Translations under genes and position numbers: made by a program
NCBI GenBank assembly: GCA_030737875.1
Contig: CM060915.1
Location: 358,047,863 to 358,111,862 of the forward strand
Direction of reading: 5' to 3'
From: Allium sativum
Taxonomy: Eukaryota > Streptophyta > Magnoliopsida > Asparagales > Amaryllidaceae
DNA: 64,000 bases
Notes under the pieces: generated by a model
Databases searched by the model: none
What the model was told of the DNA's origin: nothing
The model's input: the letters and a program-made list of their open reading frames with translations, nothing else
Part shown: positions 24,690 through 35,300 of the stretch, piece by piece
Layout of the letters: each line of letters starts with the position of its first letter
Numbering within the stretch: the first letter of the stretch is position 1

Positions 24690-25110
24690 TCCTTCTCTCT
24701 CCTTTCCTATTACCTTCTGGCCCCCCCTGGATTTCCAGAATCGATTCTTACAGAAAAAAAAAGAAAAAAAGAAGGGGAGAAGGCGCAGCCGCGCCCTGGC
24801 GGTCGCCGCCGCCGCCCCCCCTCGATCCACCGCCCTCATCCCCGAACCCCCTCCCTCCCTCCACGTCTGATTCGAGGTCGCCCCCCCAGCGAGCCATCGA
24901 CGACGCAGCCACCGCCCCCCTCCATCCACCGACCTCGTCCAACCCACCGCAACCACCCTCCGACCTCCTCCTCCCCTGCTCTTCCTCGACTGCAACGCCC
25001 AGACCCCCCCTACCGCGCCTCCCTCTCCTCTCTCACCTTCCACCGTTCATCACCCAAACGCCCCCCGTAAACCCTAATCCGCCGCCGCCTATTGTCGCAG
25101 CCCCCCTCTG
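24690..25110 (+). promoter_or_regulatory. GC-rich pyrimidine leader with telo-box in LARD 5' LTR
   Basis: A sharp shift from AT-rich to C-rich sequence (ctctctcctttcc, runs of ccgccgcc and cccccc) followed by aaaccctaa at 25,069-25,077. C/T-rich leaders with this box are typical of transcription-start regions of strongly expressed plant genes. That this is the LARD transcription start region is an inference; no clear TATA box is assigned. Confidence 0.4.
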
Positions 25111-25139
25111 AAGACTGACGTGAACACCCCTTTCCCCTT

Positions 25140-25930
25140 AAAAATGAAAGGTAAAGTTTATTTATTTTATTTATTTCAGTTCTTATAATTATTTATTTTA
25201 GAGGATGCTGAAAAATAAAACGATAATTTTTATAAGGGAAGACTAAATTTTTATATAACAAAAGATTTGATTTTTTTTGTATACGAAGATTCGATTGTAT
25301 CGTATATACACAAAGATTGGGTTTTTATAATAAAAATACGATTTTTATTCATTAGGAAGATCCTATTTTGTTATAAGAAAGTTTATATTTTTACAAAAGG
25401 CGATGTAAAAATAAATTTTCTATTTTATATGAAGCGCTGACATTTATTTTTACGTAAGGGAAATATATAATTTTTATAAAGTAGAGACAACAAAAATATG
25501 AATTTTTATATATTCAAGTTGCGAATAAAAATTGGATTTTTCTTATATGAATGATGGCATAAAAATTCGATTTTTACAATATGAAGTTAGCAATAAAAAT
25601 TCGATTTTTATTTATTTGAATAGAAAATAAAATTTTGATTTTTATATATATAAATTTGAAATAAAAATTCGATTTTTATTTATTTGAACAGCGAATAAAA
25701 ATTCGATCTTTATATATGAAGTAGGAATATAAAAATATAATTTTTATATAGAATGAAGCGTCGAAAATATATATGAAGAAGGAATAAAAATATGATTTTT
25801 ATTTACATAAAGGACGGAATTTTTATCTATATAAGTAGCGGTGTAAAAATAGGATTTTTATAAATATAGTAGTGGCATAAAAATATGATTTTTATATAAT
25901 AGAGAATATAAAAATGTGATTTTTATATGT
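25140..25930. repeat. Palindromic AT array in LARD 5' LTR
   Basis: About 0.8 kb of imperfect units built on ataaaaattcgatttttat, a near-perfect palindrome, separated by short spacers such as atgaag, tatttgaa and gtagtggc. It holds the position that the tttacat...atgtaaa array holds in the LTR at 540-3,345. Confidence 0.88.
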
Positions 25931-26810
25931 GTAGTGAATACGGACAACGAAGATGACAAAGATACGATAACGATGAAGATTTCTATCAATGAAGAGTCGT
26001 GGTATTGGATAGCTTTCGGTGAGAATTTCTCACCTTTCAATTTCTTTTCTAGATATATATATATATACACTAGGATGCAGACGGTGTTTAGTAGCACCCG
26101 ACACAATCGTCCACAGACCATGGACTTGTTTGTTTGATTGCAAAAATTAGTTAGATCATTTGATTGAAATTGAATTGTTTGGTGAAATGAAATGGATTTG
26201 ATTGATGTGTGAATGGCGTGGGCCTTCACTAGACCGGGGATAAGGCTAGGCCTCGTCCCGTTTCTACTATCGCGCCGTTATGCCGCCAAAATTTTCTAAA
26301 ATAAGTTAGAAAAATAAAATATCATTTTATTTAAAGAATGAACTGGATAGAAATTCATATGTTAAAATAAAATGTTTTATCATTAAAAAAATATAATTTT
26401 TAACGTGAATATGAATATAGTGAATGTGAATAAATAAATATTCATTTACAAACCGGACGGTTTGTTTATGTACACTGATTTGACTGACATTGATTGGGAC
26501 GATAAATTTTACACATCGCCCAACTGCACAAATAAAATATGTGTTTGATTGTTCGAAACCCCACACGGGTATTGGGATGAAATTTGAAGTTCACTCATCC
26601 TGATTGATTAAATATGTCGATCGATTGATTGACAGGCTGTTATAAGCGTTAGATATCTATATTTGACGCTTATACAGTGTAATGCACTTTGGTTGATGGT
26701 TGATTATTTTTCAATACTATTATATACATGTGTTGTATGAAAATCCATATAATTTATTTTATATGGTGATTGATTGGGCCTCATTCCAATTTAGAAAATA
26801 AAGAATATTA

Positions 26811-27072
26811 TAAAATAAAGGTTCATGTGTTGACAGTACTCATCCGTTGAGATTAGTCATGTGTTGAACGAAATATTTTAACAATAAACTTTATATCTCT
26901 ATCACTATAAAATAAAGGTTCATGTGTTGACAGTACTCATCCGTTGAGATTAGTCATGTGTTGAACGAAATATTTTTACAATAAACTTTATATCTTTATC
27001 ACTATAAAATAAAGGTTCATGTGTTGACGGTACTCATCCGTTGAGATTAGTCATGTGTTGAACGAAATATTT
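26811..27072. repeat. 97-bp tandem repeat, 2.7 copies, in LARD 5' LTR
   Basis: The block starting gttcatgtgttgaca recurs at 26,821, 26,918 and 27,015. Copies differ by a few bases. The same array is in the 3' LTR at about 35,375-35,636. Confidence 0.95.
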
Positions 27073-27352
27073 TGATAATAACAAATATTTTGATAATAGA
27101 AATATTTGAAAAAGAAATATTTGAAAATAGAAAAATATGAAACCGTGTTGATTAGATTGACGCCATTTTGACGTGAACGATATTTATATCGATTTTATTC
27201 ATTTAAAAATGAATATTGAAAAGTGATTTCGAAATCGAATATTTTGAAATGGAATTTGATTTCAATTGAATATAAAACGAATTTGATTTCAATTGCATAT
27301 AAAACGAATTTGATTTCAATTGAATATGTAACGAATTTGAATTGAATAGAAA

Positions 27353-28234
27353 ACCAATTTGAATTGAATCGAATAGAAAACCAATTTGAATTGAATCGAA
27401 TAGAAAACCAATTTGAATTGAATCGAATAGAAAAACCAATTTGAATTGAATCGAATAGAAAACCAATTTGAATTGAATCGAATAGAAAAACCAATTTGAA
27501 TTGAATCGAATAGAAAACCAATTTGAATTGAATTGAATAGAAAAACCAATTTGAATTGAATGGAATAGAAAAACCAATTTGAATTGAATTGAATAGAAAA
27601 ACCAATTTGAATTGAATCGAATAGAAAACCAATTTGAATTGAATCGAATAGAAAACCAATTTGAATTGAATCGAATAGAAAACCAATTTGAATTGAATCG
27701 AATAGAAATCCAATTTGAATTGAATTGAATAGAAAAACCAATTTGAATTGAATCGAATAGAAAAACCAATTTGAATTGAATCGAATAGAAAAACCAATTT
27801 GAATTGAATCGAATAGAAAAACCAATTTGAATTGAATCGAATAGAAAACCAATTTGAATTGAATCGAATAGAAAAACCAATTTGAATTGAATTGAATAGA
27901 AAAACCAATTTGAATTGAATCGAATAGAAAACCAATTTGAATTGAATCGAATAGAAAAACCAATTTGAATTGAATGGAATAGAAAAACCAATTTGAATTG
28001 AATTGAATAGAAAAACCAATTTGAATTGAATCGAATAGAAAAACCAATTTGAATTGAATCGAATAGAAAACCAATTTGAATTGAATCGAATAGAAAAACC
28101 AATTTGAATTGAATCGAATAGAAAACCAATTTGAATTGAATCGAATAGAAAAACCAATTTGAATTGAATCGAATAGAAAAACCAATTTGAATTGAATCGA
28201 ATAGAAAACCAATTTGAATTGAATCGAATAGAAA
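27353..28234. repeat. 28/29-bp minisatellite in LARD 5' LTR (about 31 units)
   Basis: Unit ccaatttgaattgaatcgaa followed by tagaaa(a). Units alternate between 28 and 29 bp by one A, with tcgaat/ttgaat/tggaat variants. The mixture of unit lengths makes all three minus-strand frames open for over 300 codons, giving a repeated FYSIQFKLV-type peptide. I treat these frames as by-products, not genes. Confidence 0.97.
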
Positions 28235-28599
28235 ATGACTTTGAAATTTAATTGAATTGAAAACGAATTCAAATCGAATTGAAAACGAATTGAAGTGAAA
28301 TCAAATTGAATTGAAATTTGATTTGAATAGAAAACGAATTTGATTTCAATGGAAATATATAACGAATTTGAATCAAATAGAAAACCACTTTGAATGAATC
28401 GAATTGAAAACGAATTCGAATTGAATTTAAAACGAAGCGAAATGAATTCAAATTGAATTGAAACTTGAATTGAATAGAAATGAATTTTAAAACGAATTTA
28501 TAAGGAAAGATTCAATTTTGATTTGAATTGAGATGGAAGTTGGAATTGTTTTTGAAACGAATTCAAAACTATTTATAAAGTTCGTTTTAAATAGTAATC

Positions 28600-28640
28600 G
28601 ACGAAATATATATTATATATATTATATATATAATATAATG
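28600..28640. repeat. TA-rich microsatellite
   Basis: Repeated tatatatta units just before a short GC-rich block (gcgccgcgccgcgg, about 28,651) in the LARD 5' LTR. The 3' LTR copy at about 37,111-37,135 is shorter. Confidence 0.85.
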
Positions 28641-29714
28641 GCCTGAATAGAACGCGCCGCGCCGCGGCAGTTTGCGAATTTCGACCATTTATTTGAAACG
28701 GACATTACGGGAGATCCAACCGTCGGATTCTCCTAAAGCTGGAACCGTTGGGTTCGTATCGAAAAGAGCTTTCTAACGAATATTAGAAATTTGAGATCTA
28801 ACGGTTGGATTTGGAGATACATCCAAATCAAATTTGAAAAAGGTCGATGTAAGTGCAGTTCGATGGCCATTGATGGAAATCGACTGTACGGGTCTTGATA
28901 AAATTATTAAAAATAGTAATAATTTGTGTAAAATCATAAGAAATGATTTGGGAAAATTTGGGATGAAAAACTCCATATTTGAAAAGATAAAAATAGATTT
29001 TATCAAAATGAATTAGTTTGAACTAAATTTAAAACCCGATTTGTTTTTAAATAAATAAATTAGATTTAAAAAGGGGTTTTAAATAATCAGAATTCCTAGT
29101 ATATTTGATTTAAATTGAACTAGAATTGATTTGTGGGTTCATCGTGAACGGTGTTTTAAATAACACTAGTTCTGTAACCCGATAATAAATATAATGTGAT
29201 TTGGGTTTGTCGTGAACTGTGTTTTAAATAACACCTAGTTCTTTAACCCAGTAAAAGGAGTTTTAACGAATCTGCAATTAGATTGAAATGTGAATCTATA
29301 ATCTAAATTATCAAATTTAGAAATTGAGCGAGGATGGAGTATTACCAGTTTTGCTCCAAAGCGATAGTTAAATCTTTAATTAGATTTGAACGTGAAATGG
29401 TAATTAATTTTACCGGTAACACCATAGTATTAGATATGGAGTATTACCGGTTTTGCTTCATGGGATGAATAGGTTGGGATTGGGAAATAAAATAAATAGT
29501 TACTTCGGTGTGGTTCGCTAATCTCGACTAGTTGGAAAAACCATAATTTGGTTTTAAATGACATCCAAAGGAAGATTAAAAGATAAATTTGAAAGAATTT
29601 ATCTTGGATAAAATTAATGGGAACCTTTCCCTAAAAATGTGATTTTATGAATAAAAGAATATTCTGAATTGGGATGAGGCGTATGTTGTGTTTGTGTAAC
29701 ATTTGTTTTTAATA

Positions 29715-31327
29715 TACGCGGGTTGTTCGGAAAGTCCGGGTTTATACCCATTCGGAATAACCGATTCGACGATATGTCGAAGATGAAGACGGTGGTCGAA
29801 GACCGGAAGTCTTCACATCGTTTCGATTATTACTGACGATCCTGATTGGGCTGTACACCCAAGAGGATGGAAATAGTTGGTGGTCGTCCAGACGTACCTG
29901 GAGATGGATGGATATGCGAGGAAAGTGGCTCCGGTTTCGTTCAGACCCAGAACGGACTTGTAAATGGATTGTGTGTCTGACATTGGATTTTATTCTGTGT
30001 TGATTGATTTCTATTAAATATACATTTGTTTGGCGGCGAAGAATTTATTCTTTTGCTTAACGCCCTTCTCTGAGACGTACGAGCTCAGAGGTTGTATATC
30101 GATAGACATCAGTCGCATGGCATGAATTGCCCGTGTGGCACGCTAAGATGCAATGATCAAGGCTTCTGTTGAAAAGCAAAGTCTTGTGGTTGATGATCAA
30201 AGCACGACCTTTGTGGCAGCTTTGTGTATAACGTGAATTCGCGATCCTCACACCTCGGTATGAGTCAAAAACGGGATACGGACTGCAGGGAGAGCACGAC
30301 GTTTCTTTCTAGCTTTGGTGGTGTCAGTGACTTACCAGCCCTGACATTTATATACTTTTCACCTTTGTGGTTGTTGGATGAGGCGCCTCGATTATAGGTC
30401 TGTAAGGACCGGGAAACGTGTGTTCAGGAATTTCCAATCCTCTAACGTAAGTGAGGACCGGCCCTGAAGATCCAGGGGTTGCCCAGAGTGCGTAACCCTG
30501 AGGCATTTGCTAGAGTGTCTCGAACGCGGAGAGGAGCTTGCCCCTTGCCTCGACTCATGACGGAAATCCAATTTCCAATACGTGTATTTCGGCTTTATTT
30601 GTAGAGCCTAGTATGGCGACATAGTGGGATGGAGCACTCATGCCGTCTATGATTTATATTTATGATTGAAATGTTTTGACACTATACACTTATTATAGTA
30701 TCAAATGATTTGTTTTAAACGTATCAAGCATGTTTGGCTGTTATAAGGTAAAACCCTATCCTCCGGCTTACGTTGCATTGTGTGATGGGACCTGGGTCTT
30801 ATAATAGCTTCATTTTTCGAAAAAGCATTGCGTTGTTTATTCTATGCACTGGTATTCTTGGGAGGAAACCCGTTCCGTGTTATACGGCGTGGTCCCTTGA
30901 ATTACTCTCTTTTAAAGTAAAGCTCCAAATAACTGTTTTAGTTCTCACACCAGTCACATGACTGACCTGGAGTTTATTGTTTTAACCTAAACTCTGGGTG
31001 CCCCTATTTTCCGCACGGGCAGCTAGTAGTTTTGGTTTTTGCAGATTTATATTCACAGGATCCTGGTTTACAGCTGGAATGATATCCGGAAAGCTCTGTA
31101 TCCGTATACCACCTTCAGTTGTGCTTTGTATTATTTTTCCGTTGCTATGTAATTTATTGTAATCTCTGATATTTATCGAATGTAATTTATTCATTTATAC
31201 TCTGTATATTCTTGTATCTGATGGTATTATTGTAATAGCAATGAAATGTTCTACCGTCTGCGTTCATTTGTGTGTTGTTCTCAAAGTATCCGCTCTTTCC
31301 TTAACGGGGAAGTTACGCGTTCTTACA
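29715..31327 (+). repeat. Conserved LTR 3' module, LARD 5' LTR
   Basis: It matches 3,440-5,133 and, in reverse, about 9,540-10,760. It contains the guide motifs gtcgaagaccggaagtctt (near 29,790), gatcaaggcttctgttgaaa (30,154), cattgtgtgatgggacc and actgacctgg, and ends at the LTR edge. Several blocks can pair with each other, for example accggaagtctt with local inverse copies. It carries no ORF that is conserved between the families. Confidence 0.75.
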
Positions 31328-31328
31328 G

Positions 31329-31340
31329 TGGTATCAGAGC
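31329..31340 (+). other. LARD primer-binding site
   Basis: tggtatcagagc, a perfect 12-base complement to the initiator tRNA-Met 3' end, one base after the LTR. Confidence 0.96.
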
Positions 31341-32350
31341 TTTGGTTTACAGAGCTCGAGAACAAGACACATTAGAACCATACGAAAGAATTCATCAGAT
31401 ATTGGATTAGTAATATCCAATTAGAATGACTCGTTAGAGATAGGATCAGTAGTATCCTAGGACGGATGTGAAGAGTATATTTTTCAAATGAAAACAATTT
31501 TGTTTTGAAAATTTAAATCGTTTTATACGTATTTGAATAATTTATTTATATTGATATGGACAATCTAGTATATAAAGATTTTGCATATACGCGTCATGAA
31601 CGTATATTCGAAGTTTTAATATATTAGATAGATATAGAATCACATTCCAGTCGCCCGGAGATGATATTGATGATAGCGATCGCATCATCAATGTTTATGT
31701 TCGTGTTTCGAAGGTGTGATTTTCTATATATTTCCATTAGACTGGTGTGAGAACCAAAACTTATATAGCTAGAACACATTGTTGTGAATTGGCATCAAAA
31801 ACATGATTTTTTGTATATATATCGTAATTATGAATTTGAAACTCTAATTCACTAATTGATTGATGTTTGTGTTGTTTGTTCATTTGTTTGATAATTTTGA
31901 ACCATTATGCCTAATTGAATCAAATATTGACCTATATTGAAAATTGGTCGCATTTGCTTGCAGATACATATACTTATATTGAACAGGTCATAGCAAGGAG
32001 GCTAGAGCCAGAGAATAAAATTTGTTTGCCCGACAAATAGGTACATGTTTACTACATAATTTACTGTTTTGTTTGGGTGATGATGATTTTATGAGCCTAT
32101 TGGCTAGCCGCTTGGCTTTTTCTTTTTGAGATCAGAAGGCCTATATGGCAATTTTGGGATTTTCCCGTGGCTCCCGGTGCATGGGAGGTTATGGCGAAAT
32201 TTTTCGAAAATTTAGGGTGTTAGCCAAATTTTTGAAAATTTGAAAATTCTCAGAAACTGAAAAGTTGGAGAATTGAAGCCTGATCGAACGTAGAGTTGAT
32301 TAATCAAACCACTTTCGACTTTGTTCCTTTTCGGGGACGAAAAGTTTTAA

Positions 32351-32361
32351 GTGGGGGAGAT
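32351..32361 (+). other. LARD polypurine tract
   Basis: gtgggggagat directly before the 3' LTR start tgtaataaccc, where plus-strand DNA priming is expected. Confidence 0.93.
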
Positions 32362-35300
32362 TGTAATAACCCGGAAATTCTGAACCAGTTTAAAATTTTT
32401 ATTTTGGCAATTTTAATGAATTTAGTATATTTAAAATAGATTATTTTAAATAAAAACGACGAAAAATTTAGTTTGAATATAATTTCGACGTATATATTAT
32501 ACGCGTCGTCGTTAGAATATAAATAATTATATATAATTATAAAAGGAATAGAAAATGGCGCGGTAGTTCGATAATTCGATTTCAAACTTCAATTGAATGT
32601 ACCGGGTGCCAAACAATCCGGATTTTAGCGAAACCAAAAACATTAGGATCTAATTGATGATATCTTTCCAACGAATTCGAAAAATCAAAATTTCATAGCG
32701 GAAATCAAAAGATATGTCCAGTTGAAAATTCTGAATGGTCGCTATGGAATTCAAGCCCTTAAAAATGGGAATTTTGCAAGCGACCTCGGATTTCGACGAA
32801 ACCACTTTTGTTGGGTCCGTGATGTAAAGTTATTGCTAGGTTTCAAATTTCATAATTTTTCGAATCAATATGTGAGCGTGGCAAAGGAAAACGCGTTTGA
32901 CCAGTTTCAGCTAATTTTAATCGACTGGGAAATGGCCATTTTTCAAACGGTCTCAGAATTCAACGAAACTAGTTTTGTTAGGACCGTATCGTCAATACGA
33001 AGCTAGAAAATATTTTTCGAGAATTTTTAGAGTTAGTATGTGACCCCGGTAATTTGAAATGTACGTTTAAAATTCAATATAGTGATTTAAATGTAAATTT
33101 AACGGAAACTGGTCGAAACGATCAAATCAGCTTGCGATACCTATCCCATTGTGTTCGGAATGGGGGTAAAACGCTATGGATGACAGGCGGTAGGCCTCGT
33201 TTAGAGGTCATATGTAAAAAAGTCAACTTTTAGAATTAAATAATTAAAAAAGTCCTTCTCTCTCCTTTCCTATTACCTTCTGGCCCCCCCTGGATTTCCA
33301 GAATCGATTCTTACAGAAAAAAAGAAGAAGGGGAGAAGGCGCAGCCGCGCCCTGGCGGTCGCCGCCGCCCCCCCCCCCCCCCCTCGATCCACCGCCCTCA
33401 TCCCCGAACCCCCTCCCTCCCTCCACGTCCGATTCGAGGTCGTCCCCCCAGCGAGCCATCGACGACGCAGCCGCCGCCCCCCTCCATCCACTGACCTCGT
33501 CCAACCCACTGCAACCACCCACCGACCTCCTCCTCCCCAGCTCTTCCTCGACTGCAACGCCCAGACCCCCCCTACCGCGCCTCCCTCTCCTCTCTCACCT
33601 TCCACCGTTCATCACCCAAATGCCCCCCATAAACCCTAATCCGCCGCCGCCTATTGTCGCAGCCCCCCTCTGAAGACTGACGTGAACACCCCTTTCCCCT
33701 TAAAAATGAAAGGTAAAGTTTATTTATTTTATTTATTTCAGTTCTTATAATTATTTATTTTAGAGGATGCTGAAAAATAAAACGATAATTTTTATAAGGG
33801 AAGGCTAAATTTTTATATAACAAAAGATTTGATTTTTATTGTATACGAAGATTCGATTGTATCGTATATACACAAAGATTGGGTTTTTATAATAAAAATA
33901 CGATTTTTATTCATTAGGTAGATCCTATTTTGTTATAAGAAAGTTTATATTTTTACAAAAGGCGATGTAAAAATAAATTTTCTATTTTATATGAAGCGCT
34001 GACATTTATTTTTACGTAAGGGAAATATATAATTTTTATAAAGTAGAGACAACAAAAATATGAATTTTTATATATTCAAGTTGCGAATAAAAATTGGATT
34101 TTTCTTATATGAATGATGGCATAAAAATTCGATTTTTACAATATGAAGTTAGCAATAAAAATTCGATTTTTATTTATTTGAATAGAAAATAAAATTTTGA
34201 TTTTTATATATATAAATTTGAAATAAAAATTCGATTTTTATTTATTTGAACAGCGAATAAAAATTCGATCTTTATATATGAAGTAGGAATATAAAAATAT
34301 AATTTTTATATAGAATGAAGCATCGAAAATATATATGAAGAAGGAATAAAAATATGATTTTTATTTACATAAAGGACGGAACTTTTATCTATATAAGTAG
34401 CGGTGTAAAAATAGGATTTTTATAAATATAGTAGTGGCATAAAAATATGATTTTTATATAATAGAGAATATAAAAATGTGATTTTTATATGTGTAGTGAA
34501 TACGGACAACGAAGATGACAAAGATACGATAACGATGAAGATTTCTATCAATGAAGAGTCGTGGTATTGGATAGCTTTCGGTGAGAATTTCTCACCTTTC
34601 AATTTCTTTTCTAGATATATATATATATACTAGGATGCAGACGGTGTTTAGTAGCACCCGACACAATCGTCCACAGACCATGGACTTGTTTGTTTGATTG
34701 CAAAAATTAGTTAGATCATTTGATTGAAATTGAATTGTTTGGTGAAATGAAATGGATTTGATTGATGTGTGAATGGCGTGGGCCTTCACTAGACCGGGGA
34801 TAAGGCTAGGCCTCGTCCCGTTTCTACTATCGCGCCGTTATGCCGCCAAAATTTTCTAAAATAAGTTAGAAAAATAAAATATCATTTTATTTAAAGAATG
34901 AACTGGATAGAAATTCATATGTTAAAATAAAATGTTTTATCATTAAAAAAATATAATTTTTAACGTGAATATGAATATAGTGAATGTGAATAAATAAATA
35001 TTCATTTACAAACCGGACGGTTTGTTTATGTACACTGATTTGACTGACATTGATTGGGACGATAAATTTTACACATCGCCCAACTGCACAAATAAAATAT
35101 GTGTTTGATTGTTCGAAACCCCACACGGGTATTGGGATGAAATTTGAAGTTCACTCATCCTGATTGATTAAATATGTCGATCGATTGATTGACAGGCTGT
35201 TATAAGCGTTAGATATCTATATTTGACGCTTATACAGTGTAATGCACTTTGGTTGATGGTTGATTATTTTTCAATACTATTATATACATGTGTTGTATGA

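Larger units (their letters stand above)
23799..31327 (+). mobile_element. LARD 5' LTR (7.5 kb)
   Basis: It begins tgtaataacccgg and ends cgcgttcttaca. Order inside: AT-rich U3-like part with acgcgtcgtcg; GC-rich C/T leader with telo-box (24,690-25,110); AT palindrome array (25,140-25,930); 97-bp triplicate (26,811-27,072); 28/29-bp minisatellite (27,353-28,234); degenerate aacgaattt repeats to 28,560; 3' module 29,715-31,327. It is almost identical to the 3' LTR apart from repeat-number changes and scattered substitutions, so insertion is recent compared with the elements around it. Confidence 0.93.
31328..32361 (+). other. LARD interior (1,034 bp, non-coding)
   Basis: One spacer base, then the primer site; next comes AT-rich sequence with no gag, protease or pol similarity in any frame. 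Near the right end are tttcggggacgaaa (about 32,333) and a purine tract. The region between is unassigned and may hold a packaging signal. Confidence 0.88.

Noticed and set aside
24681..25043. Gly/Arg-rich ORF of 120 codons (minus) and its copy at 33,244-33,605
   Set aside because: Reverse reading of the C-rich leader; the two LTR copies have different frames because of indels.
25916..26229. ORFs of 73 and 123 codons around 26,000 (and copies near 34,500)
   Set aside because: No similarity to known proteins; one reading is broken in the second LTR by a change in the TA run.
27353..28234. CRISPR-like regular repeats
   Set aside because: No unique spacers; the units are directly adjacent and the DNA is a plant LTR.
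27195..28272. Three overlapping minus-strand ORFs of 308-320 codons
   Set aside because: They consist of the 28/29-bp minisatellite read in all frames; no start context, no domain, and copy number varies between LTRs.
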